Source: Takakia lepidozioides
Lineage: Eukaryota > Streptophyta > Takakiopsida > Takakiales > Takakiaceae
NCBI GenBank assembly: GCA_030704615.1
Contig: CM060733.1
Span: forward strand, 47,058,001-47,122,000
Reading direction: 5' to 3'
DNA length: 64,000 bases
The translations under genes and the position numbers were made by a program. A model generated the notes under the pieces. That model worked only from the letters and a program-made list of their open reading frames with translations, was not told the origin of the DNA and ran no database searches. Shown one piece after another: positions 9,035 to 19,609 of the stretch (positions are counted from its first letter, which is position 1; each line of letters opens with the position of its first letter).

Positions 9035-12000
9035 TCACATTGAACTTCCACTCCAAGTAAAATTGCACAAAACAAAGTGCATAATAGCCGCACTCCCAAC
9101 AGCTCCATTGCTGGGGACACTGGCCTCAAACCATTCCATCCTCTCCATGACGTAACTGAAGTCATCAGATCCAGGCATGCAATCAAAGAACGTTATAGCA
9201 AAATTTCGCAAAATTCCTTCAATGAGTTTGGGTCGGGCAATGGTTTTATGGGAGTCCAAATGTACTATCCGACCTCGACGCTCTAAAACAGCAACACTCC
9301 AGTGATCACTGCAACACAAACAAAGCCGTAACGCCAGAATAGAAAAAAAACTCTCCAATGAAACCCATTGTGGTGTAACCCGGCAGTGGTGTAACCCAGT
9401 AGTGTAACCCTTTGTACTGTAACTCTAAACGGTGTAACACAACTAGTCAGCAGTGCAAATCCAAACTAGTGCAACTCAGTGTAGAACAGAGGAGTGTAAC
9501 CCAACATGATCAGTCAACGCTCAAATTACTTACTCGAAGACAATAGGGATGACAACCACGTCCACAAGATCTCGATTCTTTGTGAACACCATCCCTCGGG
9601 CATCCTGAGTGTACCATTCTTGCACCAACCCGAATAGCGTCTGCAGATCGTTACCATTGGTACGCATGACATGCCACTGGAAAGGAGCACAGATGACAAA
9701 CTCAGGTGCGATAGCCTTAAACAAGTTGGCCTCCAGAAGTTTGTTGTAACCCGAGAGCAATGCATCTGTGACAGTTGCTCTTATTTTATACATCGGCTCA
9801 AAATCTGTCTCTTCCAAGTAAAACTGTAACGGGGTAGAAGTCAGGAAGGCATCGCCATAATAAAAACTTCACTATGGGCGCCCTAGGAGGGTCCGACACC
9901 ATTCTGAACTTCGTCAACTACCGTTGTTTTAGTCTGCACAACAAACCGCATATTACGAACATTACAATGCATCATACAAGAGTTATAATCAATATTCACA
10001 ATCAAAGAGGATCAAAGTACAATGAGGTACCTCGAACAATCCCGCAAGTGCTTGGCAAAGACCTCTTGCTGCTGGACAACGTCAACCTCGGAGACCCCTG
10101 CACTTTTGCCTTTCAATTTGGTTCGCTGTTTTTTGGGTGCGACAAGAACAGGTACTCCTTTGTTAGCGCTAGGGGGTTCAGCCAACCGCTTTCTTTGAGC
10201 AGGCGGCCGTTTTGACCTCCTGGGATTCTCTGCAACCCTGACAATGCCGCCGGTAGGGAGAATTTCTGGGCTAGAGGTGACAATGCCGCCGGTAGGGGGA
10301 ATTTCTGGGCCAGAGGTGCCTTGTTCTGAGTTTGCTGCAAGTGCTGAAGACTGCACTCCCTCGTCTGAGATGTGTTGGGGAGATGACTGACCAAGGGCAG
10401 AAGTGTCACAGCTCACCTCCTCGGTGCTGCCCCTGTCAATGTCACCCTTCTGTCCAGACCCCTTATCAGAGTCACGCTTCTCGGTGTCACCCTTCTCTTC
10501 GGGTACCTCCTCAGTGTCACACTTCTCAGTGTCACCCTTCTCTTCGGCTATCTCCTCAGTGTCACTCTTCTCAATGTCACCCTTCTCTTCGGCTACCTTC
10601 TCAGTGCCATTGTTCTCGGTGTCACTCTTCTCTTTGGCTGCTTTATCAGAGTCACTCTTCGCAGTGTCACCCTTCTCATCGGGTTCCTTCCCACTGTCAC
10701 CCTGCTGAGTAACAATCTTATGTGTGTCACTCTTCTCAGTGTCACGATGTTCCGCAACATCCTTCTCCTCGTGACTCTCCATAGTGAAACGCTTCTCAGT
10801 GTGACCCTGCTCTGTGTCACCCTTCCAACTGACAACCTCCTCGGTGACACCCTTCCCCATGTCACCCATGTCGATGTCACTCTTCTTTGCATCAACCTCC
10901 TCAATGCCATCCTTGACTGTGTCGTCCTTCTCTGCACTGTCACCCTCCAAGACCATGTTGACGAGCGGAAGAGCGTCATCCGACGCGACTAGTGGCCGTG
11001 GCAAAGGAGTGTCACCCTCCACGACTAATGGTAGTGGAGTGTCATCCATGGCAGGGTTACACTCACGGACATCTGCCATGTGGGTTGGCTGTGGGGTGTC
11101 ACCCCTACCAGTGTAACCCATATCAATGTCACTCTCAACGGAAGTTGCAGTGTTCACGGGCAATGGTGTGTCACCCACGACAATGTCCCTCACGGCAGTG
11201 TCAGCCACACCGGTATCCACAGTGTCACCCTGAGGTGCAGTGTAACCCTCCTTCCCTGTTGCTCCTCTCTGCGCAGTGTCACCCTCAGGTGCAGTGTAAC
11301 CCTCAGTTTCAGGGCCTCCTCCCCTTGCAATGTCACCCTCCGCATCAATGTGACCCACAAAGGCTCGCTGACTGTCTGTCTGCTCAATCCCCCGGACAAT
11401 GTCACCCTCATTACTGACCACCTCTTCCAATGTGACATGTTGTGGCGCGAAATGACTTGGATCTTCGGTTTGCATCATTTGAACAGTGTCATTCTGAGAG
11501 AGGTTGACCACATGATCCTCACAAATACTTACATTGTTGCATGGAGGGTTCAACACAGCATCTCCAGATTCAAAGTCATACACAGACTCTGGGTCAAGCT
11601 GGTCCCCGGTTCTTCGATTAAGACCTCCAAAAGAAATGACTGGGCTGCGGACAAAGAGGTTCGCACTTGGGTGTTCCTCCTTGATGTATCATCTTCAATA
11701 TCAGTATCAGAATTCACGGGCAAATCCCGCGTCAAGTCTGCTAGGTTCACCCCTAAGTGCAGTTGGGTTGAGTACAATTCACCAATCTGCGACAAAGATA
11801 CAACGGCAGATTGACTTGGAATGATGTCCTCGTCATGTACATCGTCGCTTTGCGGGGCGGAAATTGAATGAAGACGAGGTTTAACCATCTCCTTATCCTG
11901 TAACACAGAGGGTCCATCACTCGTCTGCGCGCCCCCTGTATCGCATTGTGGAGGGGCCCCATACACAACTTCGTGAAGCTCACGTTGAGCCTCAAAAAGG

Positions 12001-14106
12001 TTTTTGAACGCATTGGCGACTTGATTGGTCATGAGCTCGGACTCATTTGCATCGGGGGAAAGACAAAGGTTTTTAGTCGTGGAACGAGGTTTTTGAAAGT
12101 GCAAGGGTTACACTATGTAAGAGTTACACTAACTAGGACAAGACAGTGGTTCGGATTACACGATGAGGGTTACAACACCCTATTAGAGACAGTAGTTTGC
12201 AATGGGTTACACTACCTGGGTTACGCTAGTGAGATTACACAACGAGAGGGTAACAAATCTAGGGTAACACAACGAGGGGTAACATTAGGGGTACACTGAT
12301 TACAGGGTTACATACTCCGAGGGTTACACTGATTACAGGGTTACACACAGCGAGGATTACACTGAGTACAGGGTTCCACATAGCGAAGGTTACACTAATT
12401 ACAGGATTACACACAAATGGGTTACACGACGAGAGGGGTGACAGTGGATGGAGTAACACTTACAGAGATACCAAGGCACTACAGACCCAAGGTCTCTCAT
12501 ATACTGGATGCCCAAACGCGCATTGAAGTCCACTTCTGTTGGTGATTCGCTGAAGAGGCCACAACACCAAAGCTGGATAAACGATTCTTTCTGATGGATC
12601 GCAAAGTGATGGGCGGCGCAACGACCGCTTGCCTTGCAAAACTGTATAGCTCCGTTGATCTTAACTAACCTGTCACCCCACTCTTCTGTACTCAAACTCG
12701 ATATTGAGTCCTCGAGCTCAGAATCCAAGGTCGCAATTCCGTCACCAGGTTGTGCAAAGTACATCAGACTAAAGCCGTAATACTCATCGACCATGTCCTT
12801 CACCTTTGAGGCCGTAAGAGTACTTTCCAGAAGGTCAGTCGTGAACCCCAACCTGGGATGCGTTTGGGAAACTGACCTGCCATGATTTCTTACATCGTTG
12901 TGGGCCAGAATTCTCAAAAGGAGTGTTGGCGGTCCAATGTGCGGTTTGGTGAGATTCTCCATTTGACTGATCAATCCTTCCGCAAAATCGTGAGTGAATT
13001 CCAACGGATCTGGAACAACCAAACCTTCGATTCCATCTACAGTAATAAGTGATGACAAGAGGATTTGAAGTTCTGGCATCGTCAAGGTCGGTATTGCCAA
13101 CAACTGGTTTGTCCATCGTGTCATCATCATGTGAGGCTTGGCTCTCTCGATGGACATGCGTAAGTCTCCCACCTTTTTTCTTTTTCTGCTTTGGCATGTC
13201 AGGATGCCCAATGCTCTCCAAATACTCCTTCACCCGATTCAATTCCTCTATCATTAACGGACCATGATCCGGCTGGGCTGTAAACGCCTTGTGGGCAGCA
13301 ACAACACTGTCCATATCATCGCTTCTAAGATGATGTCGAGCTCCCTGCGCAATACAGTGTGAGGGGTTACACCAGAGAAAAGGGTTACAGCACGAGGGTT
13401 ACACATGAAAAATGGGTTATAAGGAAGGTGGGCTACACGGGGTTACACAGAGGTGGGTTACATGCCATAGGGATTTTTAAAAGGGGTCCTCTGTAGATGG
13501 GTTACACTCTGGGTTACACGCCACATGAGAGACATAGGGGGTAAAACAAAGGGTTACACGGATAGACAATAGCCCAAAATTTGAAAAACAGAGAAATGGC
13601 AGGGAATCTAACTTGATTGTCCGTCGATAGAACCCAACTTGATTTTGCAGCTGTCGCATGGACTGCGCCCTCGCCTCGCGCAACAAATTCTTGGAATGCC
13701 GGCCAAAACCCCTTGTCATTGACATCGGAAATGGGAACTGAGGAATAAGGCCATGCGGTAGCAAAAGGATTGAGCCTGGAGTTCGCTTTCGCAAGATGAA
13801 CCTTGAGCTCCGGTTTCCCCGATTTCCAAAGTTGATTTTCTTTGCAATAGGGACAGGTAGAGGCGGGCTCAATCGCCGCTTGTCTCTCTCGTTAGGAACT
13901 TGCCGAACAGAAGGACCAGGGACAGAAACAGCAGGAGCACGAAAAGATGGAACCTCTGTAGCAGAAGTAGCCGAAGAAGGTACAACAACATGCACTTCAA
14001 TAGGATCTGCAATCTCACCCAAAGCCACCCTATTTTTCAGAATCCATGCATGATATGCATCAACAGCAGAAGCTGGAACAAAATTCACCACATTTTCAAC
14101 AGCCAT
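9035..14106 (-). CDS. Multi-exon gene with C-terminal Ulp1/C48-like domain and satellite-derived central region
   Basis: On the - strand I read these exons: 14106-13639 (starts MAVENVVNFVPASA, ends LQNQ), 13344-12464 (ends at GTAAGT; contains GDGIATLDSELEDSISSL), about 12060-10020 (large acidic, repetitive exon), 9823-9534 and 9308-9035 (ends SGSSM, stop). The last join is firm: GA|T across 9534/9308 gives VVVIPIVFDDHWSVAVLERR, then GRIVHLDSH. This is the His and Asp region of Ulp1/C48 proteases. The place where the catalytic Cys is expected (usually DCG) reads GSAAIMHFV, so the protease should be inactive. The central exon repeats EGDT, KGDTEK and EGYTAP, which is the minisatellite in frame. 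Apparent one-base frame shifts near 13.04 and 11.69 kb mean it may be a pseudogene or carry sequencing indels. Ulp1 domains are common both in cellular genes and in plant transposons; its short exon-1 duplicate at 15.27 kb favours a mobile origin. Introns hold satellite arrays. Confidence 0.6.
9360..9517. repeat. TGTAACCC minisatellite in last intron of the Ulp1-like gene
   Basis: About ten GTGTAACCCnn units within the 225-bp intron 9309-9533. On the transcribed (-) strand they read GGGTTACA. Confidence 0.8.
10430..11430 (-). repeat. Coding minisatellite (GGGTGACAC type) within the Ulp1-like gene
   Basis: On the - strand, units such as GAGGGTGACACT and AAGGGTGACACTGAG recur every 15-45 bp. 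They encode G-D-T/Y-T cores (EGDTAQ, KGDTEK, EGYTAP, EEKGDTEK). The same GAGGGTGACACT variant occurs in the non-coding array at 15.7-16.7 kb, so the protein repeat and the satellite share an origin. Here unit lengths are held to multiples of three, giving one frame open for about 520 codons (11583-10012). Confidence 0.8.
12105..12460. repeat. GGGTTACA minisatellite in an intron of the Ulp1-like gene
   Basis: Units such as GAGGGTTACACTGATTACAG recur (12280-12420) between the GTAAGT donor near 12463 and the next exon. On the + strand it reads GGGTTACA, the opposite polarity to the array in the last intron of the same gene. Confidence 0.8.
13365..13565. repeat. GGGTTACA minisatellite in first intron of the Ulp1-like gene
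   Basis: About ten degenerate GGGTTACA units lying between the exons ending at 13639 and starting at 13344. The intron also holds AT-rich unique sequence at 13570-13630. Confidence 0.75.
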
Positions 14107-14690
14107 GGCATGCTTGAGCTCCGCATCAGGAAACGGTTTTGTTTCTTTCGGTCTGGCGATACATGCGGCCGTTCCATCGAGTTCTTATCTACCTTTACTT
14201 CCCCACAGTAAGGACATTTGAGACTTAGGCCGGCCCTTTGCTCCCTCCACCTTGGCCTCTCTACACCTGGTGTGGCAGTATGTGATCATTGTAGCATGCT
14301 CATGCTCAGTGTACCAGAAGCGAACTCGTTAGCCATCCCTCTTCAAGTGATCAAATGGAATAGTAGCCTCTCCAGGGAACAGATAACAATCAGCCATGTC
14401 AAAAGAAAAAGCTGACAGAAGAGAAGAGAAGAGCAAGATCAAGACAAGACCAAGAGAATTCCAAAGAACGCACAGCAGGGAGCACGCACATCAAGGAGTG
14501 CATGAAGAATAGGAAAGGGCTGCGAGAAGGGAAAAACTGAACAATGATCAAAGAACGAAGAACGAAGCTAGCTAGATGTCACCCATAAGGCACGTCGGTT
14601 AAGCAAAAGACGGCGGTTCATTAAAATCTGGCGGCTTGCAATCAACTATATCCGCACTCACTCACACGTGTATGAGTTGCAATCCCGGTG
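14107..14690 (-). other. 5' flank of the Ulp1-like gene with possible zinc-finger exon
   Basis: On the - strand the frame of exon 1 continues upstream as ARPKETKPFPDAELKHA before a stop near 14195, so the true start may lie in an upstream exon. A CxxC motif (LKCPYCGE, about 14220-14200) and an upstream ATG frame (MADCYLFPGEATIPF, starting 14398) are visible but in different frames. The stretch 14400-14600 is a GAAGAGAAGAGC purine-rich tract with nothing recognisable. Confidence 0.3.
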
Positions 14691-15135
14691 TCACCCGGAA
14701 TAGCGGAGTGTAACCCGTAACCCTACACTTGTGAGCGCAACAAACCAGCCGTTACCCGTATGCGAGACACGTCGAGTGTAACCCTCCGTCATGTACCCAC
14801 ATATGATGTAACCCTTCGTCACAACCTCATGTACCCCTAGTGACTCCCGAACACAACATCGATGTAACCCTGTCATATCAAACCATTAGTATGCAACCTC
14901 TAGATAAAAATGGTCGGTCAACGTAACGCCCCACCCATGTAACCCTAGCCTATGTGGCTCCGTGAGCGCAACATCCAGGTAACCCATCAAACATGTCAAC
15001 CCCATCTAAACCTCCATTACTAAACCGTCTACCAAACCACCATGTATTGAGAAAGAAAACACCGTATAACCCCCTGTGTGTAACCATAGCACACGTGACG
15101 CAGTCATATAAACCATCAGACATGTAACCGGTTGA
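14690..15135. repeat. TGTAACCC minisatellite, array 3
   Basis: Sparse, strongly diverged units (ATGTAACCCT, GTGTAACCC, ATGTACCC), spaced 10-45 bp. The divergence suggests an older array than those at 7.6 or 15.7 kb. Confidence 0.7.
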
Positions 15136-15249
15136 CAGTGCTTGCAGAACACGCAAGATTCGATACGTATTGCATCCAGAATAGCGATGAGTAAGCTGCC
15201 CCGGCTGGTGTGTGAACAAAAGATACACGAGAGGAGAGTGAATGGGCAC

Positions 15250-15471
15250 CCCGTCAAATGAGCAGTTGCTTGCATGGCTAGACCGAAAGAAACAAAACCC
15301 TTTCCTAATGCGGATCTCAGGAATACCATAGCCATCGGGGACGGTGACAAAACAACAAGAATGACATTGAGAAAGAAAAAGGATAGAGACAACCGTATCA
15401 ATCGTACAGAAAACCGTAATAATAGATTTGCCGGATCGCTGCGAGGAAAGCGTTGTCTTGTATGTTGCTAG
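15250..15471 (+). pseudogene. Fragment related to the first exon of the Ulp1-like gene
   Basis: The + strand encodes ARPKETKPFPNADLRN from about 15274. This matches ARPKETKPFPDAELKH read on the - strand just upstream of 14106, and the DNA is also similar over about 57 bp. After that the two diverge, and this copy continues as a basic stretch (LRKKKDRDNRINRTENRNNR) ending at 15471. It is a short duplicated piece in inverted orientation. Whether the RPKETK motif is an AT-hook-like element cannot be told. Confidence 0.45.
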
Positions 15472-15669
15472 GAAGACGATACTGAACTGAATGAACTACA
15501 AATCTTTCGCATTGATGTGTGAAGCCGATTGGGCGCCACGGGAATTGCAGAAAGCTGATGCCCCAAAGCAAAAAAAATGAGCGAGCTAGGAATCTGCAAA
15601 ACGGATGGAGAGAGCAAATTAGGGTTTCGGCCTCCATTTCAACCTCCATTCGGCCGTTGGATAGTTTAC

Positions 15670-16745
15670 ACGTGTATGATGTACACGAGGCGGAGTTACA
15701 GAGGGTTACATGGAGTGAGGGTTACATAGGGGTGAGGGTGACACTCTGCGGTGTTACAGAGGGTTACATGGTGATGAGGGTTACACCTAATGAGGGTTAT
15801 AGAGGGTCACAGAGGGTTACATGGATCGAGGGTTACATGGGGGTGAGGGTGACACTTTGCGGTGTTATAGAGGGTTACATGGGTTACAAAGGGTTACATG
15901 GTGGTGAGGGTTACAGAGGGTTACATGGAGTGAGGGTTACATAGGGGTGAGGGTGACACTCTACGGTGTTACAGAGGGATACACGGGTTACGGAGGGTTA
16001 CATGGTGGTGAGGGTTACATCTGGTGAGGGTTATAGAGGGTTACATGGAGTGAGGGTTACATAGGGGTGAGGGTGACACTCTGCGGTGTTATAGAGGGAT
16101 ACATGGGTTATAGAGGGTGACATGGTGGTGACGGTTACACCTGGTGAGGGTTACAGAGGGTCACAGAGGGTTATATGGAGTGAGGGTTACATGGGGGTGA
16201 GGGTGACACTGTGCGGTGTTACAGAGGGTTACATGGTGATGAGGGTTACACCTGGTGAGGGTTATAGAGGGTTACATGGTGGTGAGGGTTACAGAGGGTC
16301 ACAGAGGGTTACATGGGGGTGAGGGTGACACTCTGCGGTGTTACAGAGGGTTACATGGTGGTGAGGGTTACAGAGGGTTACATGGAGTGAGGGTTACATA
16401 GGGGTGAGGGTGACACTCTGCGGTGTTACAGAGGGTTACATGGTGGTGAGGGTTACAGGGGGTTACAGGGGGTTACAGGTGAGGGTTACATATTGAGGGT
16501 TACAGGGGGTTACAGGTGAGGGTTACATATTGAGGGTTACAGAGGGTCATGGGGTTACATGGATTAAGAGGGTCACAGAGGATTACATGGGTTGCAAAGT
16601 TTTATAGAGGGTTACATGGAGTGATGGTTACATAGGGGTGGGGGTGACACTCTGCGGTGTTACAGAGGGTTACACCTGGTGAGGGTTACATGTGTTGCAT
16701 AGGGTTGCAGAGGGTTACATGGGTTTACATGGTGGTTAGTGGTTA
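15670..16745. repeat. GGGTTACA minisatellite, array 4 (least diverged, higher order)
   Basis: The most homogeneous array. A higher-order block made of GAGGGTTACATGGAGTGAG, then GTGAGGGTGACACTCTGCGG, then GTTACAGAGGGTTACATGG recurs at least eight times about 85-130 bp apart (near 15735, 15845, 15943, 16066, 16197, 16316, 16403 and 16640). The homogeneity indicates recent amplification. Its open frames rich in EGYMGVRVTL-like peptides are repeat by-products. Confidence 0.9.
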
Positions 16746-17741
16746 TTGGCGGACTGGTGTCGCAGAACAACGATGCAGGCGGCGACGACGCCGATGGGAT
16801 GAGAGCGGGGTTGGGGAGGGATTGACCGAGCCCAGCCGGTTGCCTTTCGATGGCTGCCGGAGACGGAGAACCGGTGGTACGGGGTGTCAGGGCTGGACCG
16901 TCCTGACGCGCTCGCATTAAGTTCTTACATTATTCCTATTATCTTCCTTATATATATATATATAGTGAAACTGTGGTAGTCGTGAAAACCCTAGTGTGTT
17001 GTAGTGTTTGTAATGTGGATGTTTAGAAACAAAAATGCTTAGAGTTGTTTGAGTAGGATCATAGCAGAATAATCTCAACATCCGAATGTTGAGATCACCA
17101 CACTTAGAACTATACCTGGCATACGAATCATTGAACTAAGGAGCAGTTAAGTAGGGTTTGTAGCAGAAGCCAGTCAAGACTCTGAGAATTATCAAGCTAT
17201 TCTCACTAAGGAAAACACCCTATCTATGTAAATGATACCCAAGTTCACTAAGCCATGAAGCCTTGCTTTGCTTTGCAAGGAAGGGTTGTGCACAACCAAT
17301 CCACCATGATTCCATTCGCAACAAGCCATGTCTATCGATTATGAATGGCATGAGCACTTAGAGTATTCCAATGCCTCCTATCTAGAATCTCTATCAAGAT
17401 TGGCTAAGGCATAGGTGCATAAATCCGTTCAACAAATACTCTACGAAAAACCAAAAGTATAATATCCAAAAAAACATTGATAAGAGAATTTTGTTCCTAA
17501 AATTTCCATCATCACACTAGGCATTTCATTTTATTTATTGTAATCACACAGATATATAAATTTTCCTACATTCAATCTCTTAGAAGCATAACGGCTTATT
17601 AAAAGTGGGTTAATTTTTCCATTCCTCCATAAAGATCTGAATTCAAACATAAGATGTCCACACAACTGCACAATCAGTCTTGATATGCATGTATACATTT
17701 AGATCCACAAAGTCTTGATGTAGTAGCAACTGCATTTATGA
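16746..17741. other. Intergenic, no gene seen
   Basis: GC-rich transition at 16750-16910, a short (TA)n run at 16951-16964, then AT-rich sequence. I see no credible open frame. 17530-17741 would contain the 3' UTR of the lectin gene on the - strand. Confidence 0.4.
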
Positions 17742-18182
17742 TTAGTGAGTGGCCGGAGGACCGGTTTGCCAACAAAGCATATTTGTATTCCAAGTTTTAA
17801 TAATAACGTTGCCGTCATCTTGCACATGGAGTAGGCACGCGTCCGCAACCACACACTCGTTATTTGGTAGACCACTATTCCATACGACTGTGCCCGATCC
17901 ATTTATGACCTGCATGAAGCAAGTAGCATCGAGAGATAAGAAGCAATTTACACCTTGTCCCCATGTTCCGGTGTTCCATCCGGGGTAGACATCATCGTAA
18001 AACACCAAATTGCAGTCATCTTGCATAACAAAGGAATAAGTCCCATTGTCGCTTTGGAGATATTCTCCAGCATGTAGTAGCCCTCCATTCGGCAAGAAGC
18101 TGGGTGGATTTAAAGCTTTTACAAATGATACAACTGCAAATGAAGCCAACGCCGCTAATAGTATAATTTTAGATTTGCTCAT
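17742..18182 (-). CDS. Secreted bulb-type (GNA-like) mannose-binding lectin
   Basis: A single exon encodes about 146 residues from the preferred start at 18182 (MSKSKIILLAALASF). Upstream in-frame ATGs at 18197 and 18257 would only lengthen the N-terminus. Residues 1-23 form a signal peptide (basic start, hydrophobic core, small residues before LNPPSF). The mature part has the GNA/B-lectin plan: SFLPNGGLLHAGEYLQ, mannose motif 1 QDDCNLVFY (QxDxNxVxY intact), a middle repeat where motif 2 is lost (LSLDATCFMQVINGSG), and motif 3 degenerate as QDDGNVIIK. Tryptophans of the core (TVVWNSG, MLCWQTG) are kept, and there are several cysteines. One N-glycosylation sequon (NGS) is visible. One binding site is probably functional and two weak or lost. 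A TATA-like box lies about 146 bp upstream of the ATG. Length fits a one-domain lectin with little extension. Confidence 0.88.
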   Translation of the reverse strand: MSKSKIILLAALASFAVVSFVKALNPPSFLPNGGLLHAGEYLQSDNGTYSFVMQDDCNLVFYDDVYPGWNTGTWGQGVNCFLSLDATCFMQVINGSGTVVWNSGLPNNECVVADACLLHVQDDGNVIIKTWNTNMLCWQTGPPATH

Positions 18183-18327
18183 ACCCAAACCGCTCATCTT
18201 ATTTGTCTTTGATGGATTGCAATTGTGGATGGATGTTTTTCCTGACTTTTGTAGCAATCTAGGTTATAACTTGCTCCAACAGGCTTTGATTGGGTGGATA
18301 CATACAACTGAGGTGTATGTGTGTTGA

Positions 18328-18334
18328 ATTTATA
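18328..18334 (-). promoter_or_regulatory. TATA box candidate of the lectin gene
   Basis: The - strand reads CTATAAATTC. It lies about 146 bp upstream of the preferred ATG, a usual position for a plant promoter with a 5' UTR of about 110 bp. Position and context are the only support. Confidence 0.45.
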
Positions 18335-18379
18335 GTTGAGAAGTACTGTGGAATGTGTAAGAGGGGCGACACCCTCAAG

Positions 18380-18550
18380 GGGATCTTTTGATTTATTGGA
18401 CCATGCGGATGATGTCACCCTCAAGGAGATTTTGGATTTATTGAGCCTTGCGGTAGAGCCGGACCAAAAGATGATGTCAAGGTAGGGTTTTGAAGCTTGG
18501 AGATTTTTGGATTTATTGAGCCATGGGTAGAGCCCAACCATAAGATGATG
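18380..18550. repeat. Short direct repeats in the lectin promoter
   Basis: The core GGATTTATTGAGCC followed by GCGGTAGAGCC and AAGATGATG occurs at about 18431-18490 and 18507-18556. A more diverged form (TTGATTTATTGGACC, then GATGATGTCACCCTCAAGG) lies at 18388-18430. They lie 50-220 bp upstream of the TATA candidate. Confidence 0.6.
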
Positions 18551-18869
18551 CAATGTAGGCTTCGAAATGAGGGAAGTGGAAATGCTTATTGCAAAGAATC
18601 TAGATGTTTTCAGTTTGGGATCCACTGATCTAGGACGCACTCCTATTCTCCAACATGACATTGTCACTGAAAACTCAAAACAACATGAAATTGACCCGAA
18701 CAGGTTCACTTCACAAAACTGGCAGTCAATCACAAGAATTGGAAGATTTGACTTTATCATGTAATTGATTTGTATTTGTGCTTCAGTATTTGTCTGCGGT
18801 GGTCAAGGTTTTCAATTCAATGTCAATGAATATAGCTTGAATATCAAGAAGGTAGTTCACATCCTATTT

Positions 18870-19440
18870 ATCAACGTGACATTGGTTGCGTCAGTGTCGG
18901 TCACGACAATTTTTTTTTTTTATTTTATTTATTTTATGTTGTTTTATTTTGTTTGACGGTCACTTGTATTTCATAAAAATAGGGTAGAAACAAATGACCG
19001 CTGCGTGTATGTCATGTTAAATCAACTAAAAGCGACTGTCTCATTTCGGTGGTCACTTTTATTTATTTATTTTAACAGCGGTCATTTGCTTATATTTCAT
19101 AATGACACAAATAAAAAACAAGTGACCACTTTAAATATCGGGCAGTTTCGGCGGTCGCTTGTATTTAAGAAAAACTTATTAATACTTGCTTTGAAAAGAA
19201 CAAACGAAAAAGACGACCGCTGAAATGCGGCGGTCAATTATATTTAAACAAAATATGAAATTCTTGGCAGTTGTTTGCATTTGTTTCAAAGATACATACA
19301 TGCATTTGCCGAATTCAGGCGGTTGCTAGTATTTGCTTTAAACATAAATGCATGCCGCTGAATTTGAGCGGTTGTTTATATTAAAATTTTGAAACTTATC
19401 CACGCGGCCTCTAAAATCTGACGGTCATATTTCTGGAAAA
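18870..19440. repeat. Palindrome array, outer part (GCGGTCA/TGACCGC)
   Basis: AT-rich sequence punctuated by arms such as GGTGGTCACTT, AATGACCGCTG, GTGACCACTT, TTCGGCGGTCGCTTG and GACGACCGCTGAAATGCGGCGGTC. They are diverged copies of the palindrome family at 21.39-22.39 kb. Spacers contain T- and A-rich runs. Confidence 0.65.
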
Positions 19441-19609
19441 ATAATTATTTACAATGTAAAATAAGCATATATCCACATGTGTTGTACACCGTGGCTACCA
19501 CGTCATTAAAAAATAGTAGAAGTTAAACATTGGCACCTCATCTGGTCGAAAAACACATTCAAGAATCACGTTGCAAAAAAAAGAAATTTTTTGAAACACT
19601 ATATTGTTT

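Noticed and set aside
15519-15944. Gene encoding an EGYMGVRVTL-rich protein
   Set aside because: The open frame is a by-product of the satellite, appears in several frames and strands, and has no splice or start support.
4287-16745. Interstitial telomere repeats
   Set aside because: The unit is GGGTTACA with variable spacers. Plant telomere units are TTTAGGG; no tandem run of those is present.
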